The position numbers and the translations under genes were made by a program. Source: Lineus longissimus (lineage: Eukaryota > Nemertea > Pilidiophora > Heteronemertea > Lineidae). Taken from it: 64,000 nucleotides of DNA. Shown one piece after another: positions 32,089-43,640 of the stretch (position 1 is the stretch's first letter; each line of letters starts with the position of its first letter). The DNA is taken from assembly GCF_910592395.1 (NCBI RefSeq), contig NC_088310.1:10299501-10363500 (forward strand), written 5' to 3'. The notes under the pieces are model-generated. The model was not told the DNA's origin. It saw only the letters and a program-made list of their open reading frames with translations, and did no database searches.

Positions 32089-35000
32089 GTAAGTTATGCA
32101 TTGTATCTTTATTACCACTGTGTTTAGCTTTCCATTGAACAGCCGTGCTCGGAAGTTTACATACACGTAAAAATTCTGAATAAAATCTTCAATTCTTACC
32201 AGAACTACTTCATTTAATAAAGCGTGTATGCCATACCTGTTTTCTTGGATGACATGCATTGCATGAAAATATCATGAAAATATCCCGATAACAAATTGTC
32301 ATGAACAAATTTTCCTTTTAAATCCTGCAGTTATCAATATTCAGATAGAAGTAAATCATACTCGATATTGAAATCCATTCTTTGACTTTCTGAAAAAAAT
32401 ATGTCTACTCTGAATTCAAAAATTCAAAGTGTGTCCAATTTCACGGCGACACAGAAGTTTTCTGAACGTGTAGATTCCGCTACCATGACGACGTCAAACG
32501 TGAACACAAATGATCACGAAAGATTGTGCCATTTTAAAGGGCATCAAAAGAAACAAAATCTCATGAAAATCCCAGATGTTTGATATTTTGCGATGTCGAT
32601 CAGAAAGAGCTGGACAGATTTTTTTTCTTCAAATGTTTTACACAGAAAGTCATTCTTAACTTCACAGATTTCTGAGAATAGACCAGAGTACGATTCAGCT
32701 CTACATTTCAAGATTATCAACTGCATTATCTATAGAGTTAGCTATTTTGATATTGTGACATTTTCATAATGTTTTGCGCGCAATGCCAATTTTTGCATGT
32801 TACCATTAAACAGGTTACCAAAGAAAGGTAGTTTTGGTGAGAGATCAACAACTTGTCCACTTTAGTTCATTAATTTTATTTCAATAACCTCGAGTATTCT
32901 GAAATTGAACAATTTACACTATTATATCAAAACGCGTATTTTGTTTATGATGGAAGGTGTATTATACCATGATTAATTATATCGCCATGTTTATTGAAAT
33001 CTAAATGTAGCCTTCAAACACGATTATCTTTCAGAAGTTCACCCAAAGTAATTGTTGTATTTTGAACATGGCATATTCATGCAATTCGCCCCTTGAGAAA
33101 CAAAATATATATCGCAAGTGACATTCGGGAAATCGTTAATCGACTATGAATAAAAACCAATCGCACCGAGCCAATCTCTGGAGCCTTATTATCTTCAAGA
33201 AAAACAGGACGTCACCAAATTTGTTTACCAAACAAAGACATGATAATATTGATAATATTTTCCTAATATTCAACTCCTAATTGGTATCAGTTGCCTCTCT
33301 GCACTTCACCTTGATCCGCCCTGGAGTCTTATTTAATTTTTTTTTTTTTTTTTTTTTTTTTTTATTTATTTATTCGTGTAAAATACATGTACAATATTTG
33401 ATATAACATGACAAGACATTGGATTATGAACAAAATAAAACGTACATGCATTACACTGGTAACCATGTAGGTCGAGACCTATTATATGGCACCAGATAAT
33501 ATGGGTTGTGTCGTCGGGGTGCCGGCGACATGCGCACTAAGTGGGCCGACAGTTTGCACAACGGCAGAAAGTGACGAAAGTGCACATGTCGTCGACATCC
33601 AAACGATCCAACCTGTCAAAATAATAAACATTAAGGGACGATTTAAAATGCATTTTTTTCAAATTATGTAATTGGACCGGGAGGCTGTTCCACAGCTTCG
33701 GTGTCCTCACCCAGTATGAGGCACCGAACGTCTCCGAGTGGAATCTCGGCTGCGCCAGTCGTAAACCGTCGCCCCTTACAGCCGGGGTTATATAAAAACG
33801 TGCATTAAAATCCAGGACATTATAATAAGAATCGTGCATAAAAACTAGATCCTTGATTTCCCGACGGTACGACAGGGGCAGCAGAGACAACGCTCGCAGA
33901 CGCTCCACATATGGCATATCAGGGCCTAAAATGTGACGAGTCACCCTCCGCTGGACACGCTCTAAAGTTTCAAGATCACGTCGCACATGTGTGTCGAATA
34001 CCACCGTACCATATTCAAGGCGACTACGCACAAGTGATTTATACAACATGATATTCAAATTAACGTCTGCAGTACGCCCGCATACACGCCTGATCATACC
34101 CCACATTCTACTTGCACTGCTTGCAATACCATTGACATGAGATGACCATGACAGGTCCGAAGAAAAGACAATACCAAGATCCTTGAATTTATCAACCCGA
34201 CACAATGCAAAACCATTGATATTGTAAAAGAAGTGTGTCGGATTTAACTTCCTAGTAACACTCATGACCATGCATTTGCTTGGGCTAAATGTCATGCCCC
34301 ACCGTTTACTCCAAGCGTACAATTTATCAAGGTCGGTCTGAAGTAGCAGACAGTCGGTTACAGACTCTATCTCCCTACACATTTTGGAATCATCAGCAAA
34401 AAGATCCATGGCAGTACCGTCACTAACGACCTCAGCAATATCATTTACGTACAATAAGAATAAAAGAGGGCCTAAAATTGACCCTTGCGGCACACCAGAC
34501 AGTACATCTAAAAGTGATGACTCCGAGCCATTAATCACAACTCTCTGCTTCCTATTTGTAAGATACGACGTTAACCAACTCAGAAGACGTCCAACCAATT
34601 TAATGATAACCTGGCGACTGACTATGTCTCACAATCCTGCCACACCGGCGCTATAAATTAACTGGATTCAACGGACAGTCGCTACTGTGTACTTTAAGCC
34701 TCCACCTACCAAACGTTTGCCTGTGCAATTGCCTTGGCTATCGTCCTGGCGACTGTCCAGGAAATGACATTGGCTTTCAAGCGTTGAACCTGCAGGCCTG
34801 CAGTGACAAGTGTAAAGCAACCAGCTCCTGCGCGGCCTTCCTGTGGAATGAAGTCGGTCACTGCTACATGAAAAGTAAAAGCTGCTCAACTACAAGCACT
34901 GGGAATTCAAAAAATCATTTCTTTGATAAGCTGGGTAAGTTTTTCATTTTATCAAATTATCAAATTGTGTTAAGTCTAGGCTACCATGGAACAGTCGTGC

Positions 35001-38000
35001 CCGGAAGTTTACATACACTTTATAAAGGACCATTTGTATTATAAAGTGCAATAACACCAAGCCGGCGGCTGCCCAGTCACCTCCTATTCTACACATCAAG
35101 TAGTTTCCATCAACAAATCGCACAAAAAAGGAAAAAAAAGTCTGACTGAATTGTCACGCTTTTCCGATATTGACTCCGATTCGACCCGCGTTAGCTCTAC
35201 ATGCATCGATCCTTTCCACGTGGAATGATGCACTTGTGCCACGGATGAACCCTGTGACGTTTGGTGCAACTTATTTTCATTAGAACTCAAAAGTCATGGA
35301 ACTTCTTACTTTTTGAACTCGGGAGTTAAAAAAAGATATTTTAAGACTTGCTTAGAGAAGTTTTATTCTGACAGAATGGATCGTCTGAATGTTGACAACA
35401 TCCGCAATGCGCTTGGTGTAGTGGCGCATTGCGCTGTAGTGTAGTGGCGCATACACTACACTACAATTACAATTCCATTTTCCGCAGCTCCTTCCATCAT
35501 AGATCGACATCTATCAAAATAAAGCTGGGCAGTCATCGGCGCATTGAGATATTTCAACTTCAAAAGCAATTATTTAAGAAGTCCAATTTTGACCCTCAAA
35601 ACAGTGACCGTTCCAGAGGCCGTAGAAAAATAAAAGATTGTTATAAAAAAAAGTTCGTTACCTAGAATTTCAGGATTTTTCTATATACCCATTGGCCAAT
35701 CACCCAAAAAATCAGGCAAATCTGAGACGGTCATATATCATCCAATGTCTGCTTCTTATAAAAACTGGCTCTTAATCGGCCTGCAATTCTACGGCAACTC
35801 GCCTCTCCATTTCACCTGCCACGATGGATACCGGCGAGTCTTTTGTGCCCAATTCTAGTTACTGGGCAAAAGAGAAATCACCACTTTTAATTTTAATTCT
35901 AGTTACTGGGCAAAAGAGAAATCACCACTTTAACATTGGCAACACTGGTCTGACACGTATTTGTTTCTTTTTCAACATTTAAGAGAGGTGCAACGGCTAT
36001 GAGGGACTTTGCAAACTCAGGTTTGACAAAGTAACATTTCCTGGAACTCACAACTCAGGTAAGTCACTTGAAAAAAAAGTGGGGCAAATAGTGTCCAAGG
36101 ATCATGAAGACGCGTTTTTCTTCGCCATTCGAATATGCACCAATACATATTGAAACTATCAAATGTGGATAGACGTTGTGATATTGTCACTGAATGTAAG
36201 TAGTTTTTTTTCTTGGCAACACCATCAAAGTGCGCCTTGGTTTGCTATTTAACGACCAATGAATGGGATAAAGGAGACATGAATGTATTTATAAATATAT
36301 TTTGTATAAAACATTATAAACACACATTTCTGTATTCATGATATCTATATATTGGCGCTATCCATAAGGAATAGAATTTCCGAATTCGAGATTTCAAATT
36401 CTGATAAATGAAATTTACAGCATCGAAATCAGCAAACAAAACAAACCATTGTCTTTCGAAGCTAACCTTAATAAGTCGAAGAAATCAATAGAGTGATACG
36501 TTGGCGTTGACTAATTCAGCTAAAGTCCCGAATGGTTTTGTCAAATAATCTTTGCAAACCCAATTATCATCCGATTGGTTATTTTTTGTCTCTCCCCGCT
36601 TTCTGAAAATGTTGGTAGATATTGCATTATCGTTTACCATCACTCAGTGTGTCAGTCAGTCCGTAAGTTGTATTTCCTCCTCGACTGTTTGGCGGTAAAC
36701 TTAACTAAAGTAAACTTAGGTACATGTTTGGTACCCCCCCCCCCCCCCCAATGATGTGCAAAACACCCTTAAAATTTCGACCCGACTTCGTCTCTTGCCA
36801 CCAGGCGGGGGGGGGGGGGGTATGTGAAAACAAACTAGGTGCCATATTTCGATTATAAGTGGTTCATTTTCAATAAAAAGTACTCCTTACAAGGATACAT
36901 CACATATCGCATAGGATTTCTGACTTGACCTACTTTTCAAGGTCAAAGAGGTCAAATGGCGTAAATTGGCCGTAAGGGCGGGACTATGGCACGTTTCTTT
37001 CCGCTAAAGCTATGAACTTTAAACTTGGTACACATGACCACCCTATGTCAGATAACCCCTGACGCCCAATTGCGTTCCGATTTGATTTTCAACTTAACCA
37101 CCAGGGGGCCAAAACTGAAAAGTGCAATATCTCGCTTATTGGTAACTAATGTTTTCGATGATATTTTTATGGTAGGTACTCCAAGCAAGGATACATCATA
37201 CGTTAAATTGGTTTTTAATTTGACCTACTTTTCACGGTCATAGAAGTCAAATGGCGTAAATTGGTCGTTAGACTCTTAAAACTATGGCACGTTTCTTGAC
37301 TGCAGTGACCATTGATCTCACATTTGATACACTTGTACCCAATCTAGTCAGGTCATCAGGGCCGAAAGTTCAGTTCGATTGATTCATCACTTGGCCATCA
37401 GGCGGCCAAATTCGTGAGAAAAGAAACCTAAAATGTGGTTATTGCCTATCTACTTGCCTGATTGCCACAAATCTCATCGGTACATCTTATCACCATTAGA
37501 TATGTGTCACATGTGTTTTTGATTTCGCCCCTACTTTTCAAGGTCACAGAGGTTAATTGGCATAACATTTCCATTTGGCTATATACTTCTAGCACGTTTC
37601 TTAACCAGCATGAATTGTCCACTAAATATCTATACGGTGAGGAGAGTGGCTTCTGGCGGTTTCATTGTTTTTATTTTCATTGTATATCACATCACACTCA
37701 AATTCATCACTCTCAAATGCTGAAGTCTCTGAACATTAATCTCAACTTCACCACATACACATTCTTAACATCAAACACCTTCACCATCACACCATTACAA
37801 CTCACCCATTCTAAAATTATCCATCTCAACCTTCCTGCCTATCAAATGCTGGGAGGTAAACATTTCTAGTTCGGCTTCCTTTCGAAATAACATCTAACCT
37901 GTCTATAGATTTGGGTGAACCAGGTCTGACTATGGACAGAGATCTACCTATTTTTCTTATTTTACAGGGGCGAATAGGGTCATGAAGTATGGTGGTTGGC

Positions 38001-41000
38001 CATATTTTCCCGCTTTGTCCTGTATGTATAGGAACCAAGATTACACTTTTACAGGCCAATTGGATTTTGGAATACGCTTTTTTGACATTGACACTCGTAA
38101 TAAGGGAGATACCGCTTACACGAGTCACAACACAGCTTACGGACGAAAATTATGGGAGGCAAGTGCAAATTTGAAATACAGGTCGTGACTCAGTGAATTC
38201 CACATTCAAGGTGCATGCTCTGAGAAAGCCGTTAGACAAAATGTAGTCAGCCTAAAAGGCTGCTCAATGAGAAGATACTGTACTTCTGATCGGAGTGATA
38301 GGCCGAAAGAGTTGTCGTGCAATTTCCACAGGCATATATTGGCTTTCGCTTGTGATGATGCCCAAACCGTTGAGGTTTAGGAATCATCACCCCGGCCCTT
38401 CTCTGCGTACCAAAGGCTTTAATGATCACCTGCCTTGCAAATGTTTTCATGAATATATGTACCTTTTAGGCATAACAATCGCCGCATATACTGCCTCCAA
38501 AAGGATTCAATGACCCGGGTCCATGAGGTTCTTCGTCGTCCGAATCCAAAAACTGTTCGTCTTTTGGTTGCGTTTATTACGTTGTCCACAACATAGTTTA
38601 GCTGATGAATCACGATTATAGAAATTGATTTCATGCGGAAGAAGACGGCGAGACATGCTGTCTTAGTTACTTGTGTAGGGCTGGTTGAACGGCTGCTATA
38701 AAAATGCAATGTCTTAAAGAATTCTCGAAACTGAGAAGAATGCCTTGAGACGATCGCTCAGGCACGGACATACTGATTTCTATAAATCCGTGGTTGAGGT
38801 GAACCCTGGGTCAACCCAGATGGCACGAAATCCCAGAAGTCTATAATTTGAACATGAGCTCATTGTAAGTTACGTTTAAAAAAAAAGATTATTATTTTAA
38901 AAGGCCCCTTCCATTTTTGTTTTATGTTAAGCACCAAATCGCGGGTTAATTTCCTACAATTATTGTCAGACTTGTCATTGGTAACGGCTCTCTCGTTGGT
39001 AACACATGCATAGAAGGCGATGAGGGAGGGGTAGACCGAAGGATAACCGGAGCCGATACACGGGGAAGGTTAAAACAAGGAAAGGCTTTACATGGGTCTT
39101 AGAAGATTGCCGAAAAAAAGGAATTGCGATAGTTTGCCCATTTATTTGGCATTTTAAAAAATTCAGGCCTAGCCCGATACACGGTCTTTTGTCTTTAAAC
39201 ATCGTCCACTTAAGCCTAAATTCCCTTTGTTCCACTGTCTTATCAAAGGCTTATCAGGGCAAATCATGATAACGTGAGGCCCAAAAAAGCATGAACAAAT
39301 AAACGCAATGGGAGTGGATGACCTTGATGGAAGCTCTACGTGCACGAGCCGCCTGACAATGCCTGAGGCACCCATGGTCCCAAGTGAGTAATCAAGGACT
39401 GGTGCTGACAAGCTTTCTTACGCTGCAGTACGTTGATTATAAGTGGAAACACAAATAATGGCCATCGGGAGCATTCTGTTGATAAGAGAAAAAAATCATT
39501 TCAGGTTATACGAGACATTGACAACTGGTTGAATGATCCATCGCACAGGAACGAGGTTATTGCCATGCGATTCCACGACACCACAATGCCCTCCGGCTTC
39601 GACAGGTTCAAACCCATCTTCAGAGACTACTTTACTGGAGCAAACGGGAAGGTCGGCACCAATGCGATGACGAGTTGGCCGACTCTCGGAGAAGCAGTGG
39701 CACAAAATAAGCGCGTGTTCATTTTTATGGTGGACAAGCTTTGTGACAGCAACTGTCGGAGGTCTTACCTCTACATTCGCCCGGTAGGTAGCGCATTTGT
39801 CAATGACCTACAACATTTTAGTGACCAACAAATTGTATTAACATGTATCCCACCGAACAACCAACATGACCATCAACGAATTTCTTTTCGAGAATCCATT
39901 AGCCACCGTTGGGAAAACATGTTGTTTAATTTCTCCTCACCAAAAATTATCGAGCTTAATTAACTTGCTCGATGACACAAAAATCAGAATATTAGTATTT
40001 GGCAATGGTGGATTTAGGGGTTGCGCATGATGAGCGGGCAACTCCCCTTTTTGTCGTAGTGGGATGGTTTTTCTGGGCGCCCATCCCAAGGAAGCAAACA
40101 ACTACTTAATGTGTTTTAGCCCTCCATGCAGATTCCGAGAAAACGCATATTTGGCGCTCAAAATTGCCAAATGCTTCTTAAGGAGGGCTTCAAGACCCGC
40201 TCGTTTCCAAGATCACAATCGGCCCTCTCTAGGTGGAATTGCACCCCCTCCCCTCCCTGACTTTCTGGATCCGCAGCTATTATTTTGTCCATATTCTTTC
40301 TGGGACAATTATGTATAAAACTTCCTTGCTCTCATGAAAACCGTGGCAAATCATAACTTGGCTGTTCTATATTTTTTATTGATGTTCAAGCAATGTTTTA
40401 AATTGCAATATGTAAGAATGGCAATTTGCAATGCGATACATTACAATAAATTGTTTAAATTATAATATTCTTTTATATAGCGTCACTTAAAAAGGAATTG
40501 TCAATGGAAATATAAGTCGTATCTAATAGAAAACTTACAGCAAAACTGTTTACTAAAACTTATTTTACCTCACTGTTAAAAGCATTCAGGCCTAGCCCAC
40601 TGCACGGTCTATTGTTTTTCAACATAGCCCGCTCGCACCTAGGGCTAAATTCGCATTGAACAGTCCATCGAAGGGTCATCAGAACAAATCTTGATAACAT
40701 CGACTCCACGAAACAGCTTTCAGGGTGGTCGACAGGCTTAAACCAGCGAAGGCAAATACACCTAACGTTATTAGAATAAAAATTAATTATAAAAAGCCTC
40801 CGTAAATTTTCTTAATTAGATACAAATTCAATTTGAGTGTCATCATTTAAAAATAGTTTTTTTTTCTCTCTTTCAGGATAGTTTATACGACGACACATGG
40901 TTAGATCTCAAGGTGACGTCATCATGTAGTAGCATGCCAGAAGATACAAGAAAAAAGTGTGCAAGCGCGACAAGAGATTTGGTCATTGTCTCAGCATTTG

Positions 41001-43282
41001 CCTCCTTAGGCCTGTGTGTCAGTGACATGCAGAAGTTGGTAGGTTACACGATTACTTGAGGCACTGAATAGGCTACTGTAGCCCTACAAGCCTTACCTAG
41101 CTAGTTTTGAGAAAAATCAAGCTGACTATATTTGATTCCTGCAAAATGACACACATTGTGAGATTGATCTGTCCCGCTATTGATCGAACCTCCACCTATC
41201 ATAATATTCTACCCAACAATTGCGACCAAATTCTGTTGTCGTGATAATTGAGTAGCTTACTTCACATGAAACTAAAGTTCTCGCCAAGCACGTAAACCGG
41301 ATGTAAGGACTTTAATCATGAAAATTTCCAATGATCAGAGCAGTAAGTATTAGCTCATCTATTGATTCCTAGGTGGCCGAACCTGCTTTCTTCAGTCCTG
41401 AACCAGGATGCAAATTTTCGAGCCCATTTGTTTTTTTTGGTTACTATGTCAATGAATCTGGTTTTGGAGCAACAATTTTTGTGAGAACTCTGTATTTGTG
41501 AAGTAAGCACCTTCCTTCACGACAAGATCATTTTTACTATGCCCCCGAAATGCTGTCACGGATTCAAAAACACGTTATCACATGCTTATGGGTCATTCAA
41601 ATTCACTGAAACTTACTTTCAAAAGGTGAAAAACACACGCTGGGGGTCATTGGACAACTGCACACTTTGAAATATTGAGTCTTAATTTTTTGGTATTAAC
41701 AGGGTCTTTCAAATAAAGAGTCAGGTTACGGCAAGTTTCCTTTGATCCCACAGCTCTCTCAGGCAATTTACTGGAAGCCACGATGAAGCCCTTTTTAATT
41801 CAGCTACAAACTGAGCTGAGGTGTAAAACAATGATGGAATGATCAAAATCCAACGAAAAATATTTATTCTGCACATGAGGTACACATATGATTTATCGGG
41901 TTACAAATACATGCAGTATAAATTATCACTCTCATCTGTTTGCAATTTGTTATCAAAAATCCATAATCCGGTTGTAATCAATGGCAACATAATAGTGTAA
42001 ATTGTTTCTTATGAGGGGACTCAAAAATTGATGTACACATCATAAATGTTTATAAGGTTTAAGCCAAACAGCGTGTTTTTTACAAAGGAACCATGTGATA
42101 CCCTTAGATGGTCCACTAAGCACCGACAACATACTAAACTGCCAACTACAAAAATATGTGATGATGTGGAGAAGAAAAACGCTTTTCTAAAATTATTCTC
42201 AAACCAGTGCCATCACTTCTCCTCAAAACTGTCGAAAACCAAAATGCGAAACATGTCGTTTTTCATATAAATGTTATCTTTGACATTATATCTGAATAGT
42301 TTTATAGATATCAGTGACTTTGAAGCAGGCGTTTGCTTTAAAACGGGGTGTTTGTAACGGCCATGTTCAGCTGATCAAAGAATTGTTCAAAGTCCAGTTG
42401 TGCAGAATTGTCTTGGGTGTACCACGTGACCCGAGACAGCTCTGTCCCAACGCGCGTCTTTCGGAATGGTCGGTTGCTTTGATGTTGAAACCATGTATTT
42501 TCCTAGTTGCCTGACTCTTTATTTGAAGACTCCGGTATTTATAAGTGTTGAAGATATTTTCAGAAATCGACAATTTTAAAGCATTATCCATTTTTTGGGG
42601 GGGAGGGGGGCGTGTCTAGTCAAAACATGTGTTTTGCACACTTTCGAAAATGTATTTACCAACCATTCCTTTCATTATCGCGCACATTCAACAGACCGCT
42701 ATTTTCAGCTGAGGCCTTTTAAATTCTTGATGCGAATCCGATGTTGTCCACAATCATGTCTCCAGCGGTGTCAGTTACAAAATATTATTTTCTGAAGCTG
42801 GGGGCGCACAGTAGTAACTACCTGCGAGATCGTGCCTCAGAGGTATTCAAGATCATTTATTAATCACGTTCAATAAGTATTTTGTGGTTGTATTATCGTG
42901 TCGTCGCCCAAGACGGTAGGCGACCTAATGCCAATGACACTGACGCAAAGAAAAAATCGTTGGTTTTTTTCAATAACAAACGCAGAATTGCTGTACCAAG
43001 GCTAGATTAGAAAATACAAATGCGACATGATCTCGCCCAGATTTACCTCTGTACATGTGCTCCCAGCGTTCGCGCCTTACCTTGCTTGAATATTTTTTGC
43101 TTTTTTATTTACTTCAGTGTAACAAGTACATCAAGCCCAGTGCCATGGACTGTTACAACGAACGGAAGAAGCGAGGCCAGACGGTGAACTTCCTGGTGGC
43201 AGATTATGTCAACCAAGCCAAGACCGATGAAAACGTCGTCACAGTCTCTAATGAATTAAATAAGCTCAATATGGGACTCTAA
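31852..43282 (+). CDS. PAN-like / PI-PLC X-domain phosphodiesterase-like protein, 5'-incomplete
   Basis: Exons 31852-32088, 35984-36058, 37968-38158, 39505-39783, 40877-41038 and 43118-43282 splice in frame and end at TAA with AATAAA 63 bp downstream. An alternative or dead duplicate of the first exon lies at 34699-34934. The first exon encodes a Cys-rich PAN/apple-like module (six or more Cys, e.g. LQACSDKCKATSSCAAFLW). The rest matches the PLC-like phosphodiesterase fold: VTFPGTHNSGANRVMKYGG holds the first catalytic His, LDFGIRFFDIDTRNKGD the metal/substrate strand, and YTSHNTAYGRKLWE the second His. Further blocks are AMRFHDTTMPSGF and LGEAVAQNKRVFIFMVDK. The X domain lacks PH, C2 and Y domains, as in small secreted PLC-X proteins. 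No signal peptide exon was found, so secretion is inferred from the Cys pattern. The natural substrate is unknown. Confidence 0.85.
33337..34606 (-). mobile_element. non-LTR retrotransposon, 5'-truncated, inserted beside duplicated PAN exon
   Basis: The open frame from about 34600 to 33537 (353 codons) holds the RT second half: GVPQGSILGPLLF, MDLFADDSKM (catalytic FADD), KCMVMSVTRK, KFKDLGIVFSSDLSWSSHVN, and the C-terminal region ending CRCANCRPT. The 3' tail is a poly-A (27 T on the plus strand at 33337-33363) preceded by a TTTA run. The reading frame is intact where present, so the insertion is fairly young. 5' truncation is typical of target-primed reverse transcription. Flanking sequence on both sides matches the region upstream of PAN exon copy 1, which fixes the junctions to about 33336 and 34606. 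CR1/Jockey-like by motif style. Confidence 0.88.
34699..34934 (+). pseudogene. PLC-like gene: PAN-like exon, copy 2 (frameshifted)
   Basis: 236 nt, one base shorter than copy 1. It has acceptor ACTTTAAG and donor G|GTAAGT in the same phase. A 1-nt deletion near 34730 (GCAATTGCCTTGGC versus GCAAATGACCTCGGC) shifts the frame and leads to an early stop if spliced as in copy 1. The downstream Cys-rich part is nearly identical to copy 1. It is probably skipped or dead; a different acceptor cannot be excluded. Confidence 0.7.
35062..35235. repeat. interspersed repeat E, copy 2
   Basis: Similar to 4935-5130 in the same orientation; lies in an intron of the PLC-like gene. Confidence 0.6.
35255..35440 (+). 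pseudogene. non-LTR retrotransposon C-terminal fragment
   Basis: Plus-strand translations read TFGATYF, then LKK/RYFKTCLEKFYSDRMDRLNVDN, paralleling the end of the element at 33337-34606 (ETFGASYW, then MHFKSSLNVYYFDRLDRLDVDD). Frameshifts and a stop are present. A short relic of a related family in opposite orientation. Confidence 0.55.
35984..36058 (+). CDS. PLC-like gene: exon with first catalytic His
   Basis: 75 nt; acceptor CATTTAAG, donor G|GTAAGT. Encodes RCNGYEGLCKLRFDKVTFPG then THNS. The GTHNS motif is the hallmark first histidine motif of PI-PLC X domains. Confidence 0.85.
37968..38158 (+). CDS. PLC-like gene: exon with FDID and second His
   Basis: 191 nt; acceptor TTTTACAG. The donor is the non-canonical GAG|GCAAGT (a GC-AG intron). 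Encodes ANRVMKYGGWPYFPALSCMY, QLDFGIRFFDIDTRNK and SHNTAYGRKLWE. Confidence 0.85.
39505..39783 (+). CDS. PLC-like gene: X-domain central exon
   Basis: 279 nt (93 codons); acceptor ATTTCAG, donor CCG|GTAGGT. Encodes VIRDIDNWLNDPSHRNEVIA, RFHDTTMPSGFDRFKPIFRD, MTSWPTLGEAVAQNKRVFIF and CDSNCRRSYLYIRP. These match barrel strands of the PLC-like fold. Confidence 0.85.
40877..41038 (+). CDS. PLC-like gene: penultimate exon
   Basis: 162 nt; acceptor CTTTCAG, donor TTG|GTAGGT. Encodes DSLYDDTWLDLKVTSSCSSM, EDTRKKCASATRDLVIVSAF and LGLCVSDMQKL. Paralogous to the exon at 63897 onward on the minus strand. Confidence 0.82.
41480..42980. other. extra intron sequence absent from the paralogue
   Basis: The last intron here is about 2.1 kb against about 0.6 kb in the inverted paralogue. 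The ends of the two introns match, so about 1.5 kb in the middle is an insertion here or a deletion there. No recognisable transposon termini or coding sequence were seen. Confidence 0.45.
43118..43282 (+). CDS. PLC-like gene: last exon
   Basis: Acceptor TTACTTCAG. Encodes CNKYIKPSAMDCYNERKKRG, QTVNFLVADYVNQAKTDENV and NELNKLNMGL then TAA. The close paralogue at 63126-63290 confirms the frame and stop. Confidence 0.85.
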   Translation, partial: CNKYIKPSAMDCYNERKKRGQTVNFLVADYVNQAKTDENVVTVSNELNKLNMGL

Positions 43283-43344
43283 GTTCAGTAAAATCTCGAT
43301 TTTTTTTCATTGTTCATCAGTGTAAGAATCTCTTGAAACTTTCA

Positions 43345-43350
43345 AATAAA
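43345..43350 (+). terminator. polyadenylation signal of the PLC-like gene
   Basis: AATAAA 63 bp after the stop codon. Confidence 0.6.
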
Positions 43351-43640
43351 AGTTTTGACTCTATATGTGTTTTAAAATGTTTTACTGCACCTACCCAACC
43401 CCAACATTAACTGTGATTGGACACATCAATTAATCTGTAGTACAGCGGTTGCCCACCTTTCAGAACGGATGACCGAATGTACGATTCAGCCCCGAGACTG
43501 AATTCAGCTATCTAGCGATAGCTCCGTGTAAAATAATACGTATTTTGTCCATGAATTGATTGATGTGTTCGAAAGCGTTCTCAAGCTTCGATAAATGAGT
43601 GCAGTGGTCAGACTCTGACAAATTCACAACCTGCTTTTTC

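Larger units (their letters stand above)
40877..43640 (+). repeat. inverted segmental duplication, left arm
   Basis: Exons, introns and 3' flank match the reverse complement of 62735-64000, which continues off the window. Intronic and 3' flanking matches (for example the GGTGCAGTAAAA and ATTAATTGATGT segments) show this is duplicated DNA and not just shared coding sequence. Confidence 0.8.
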
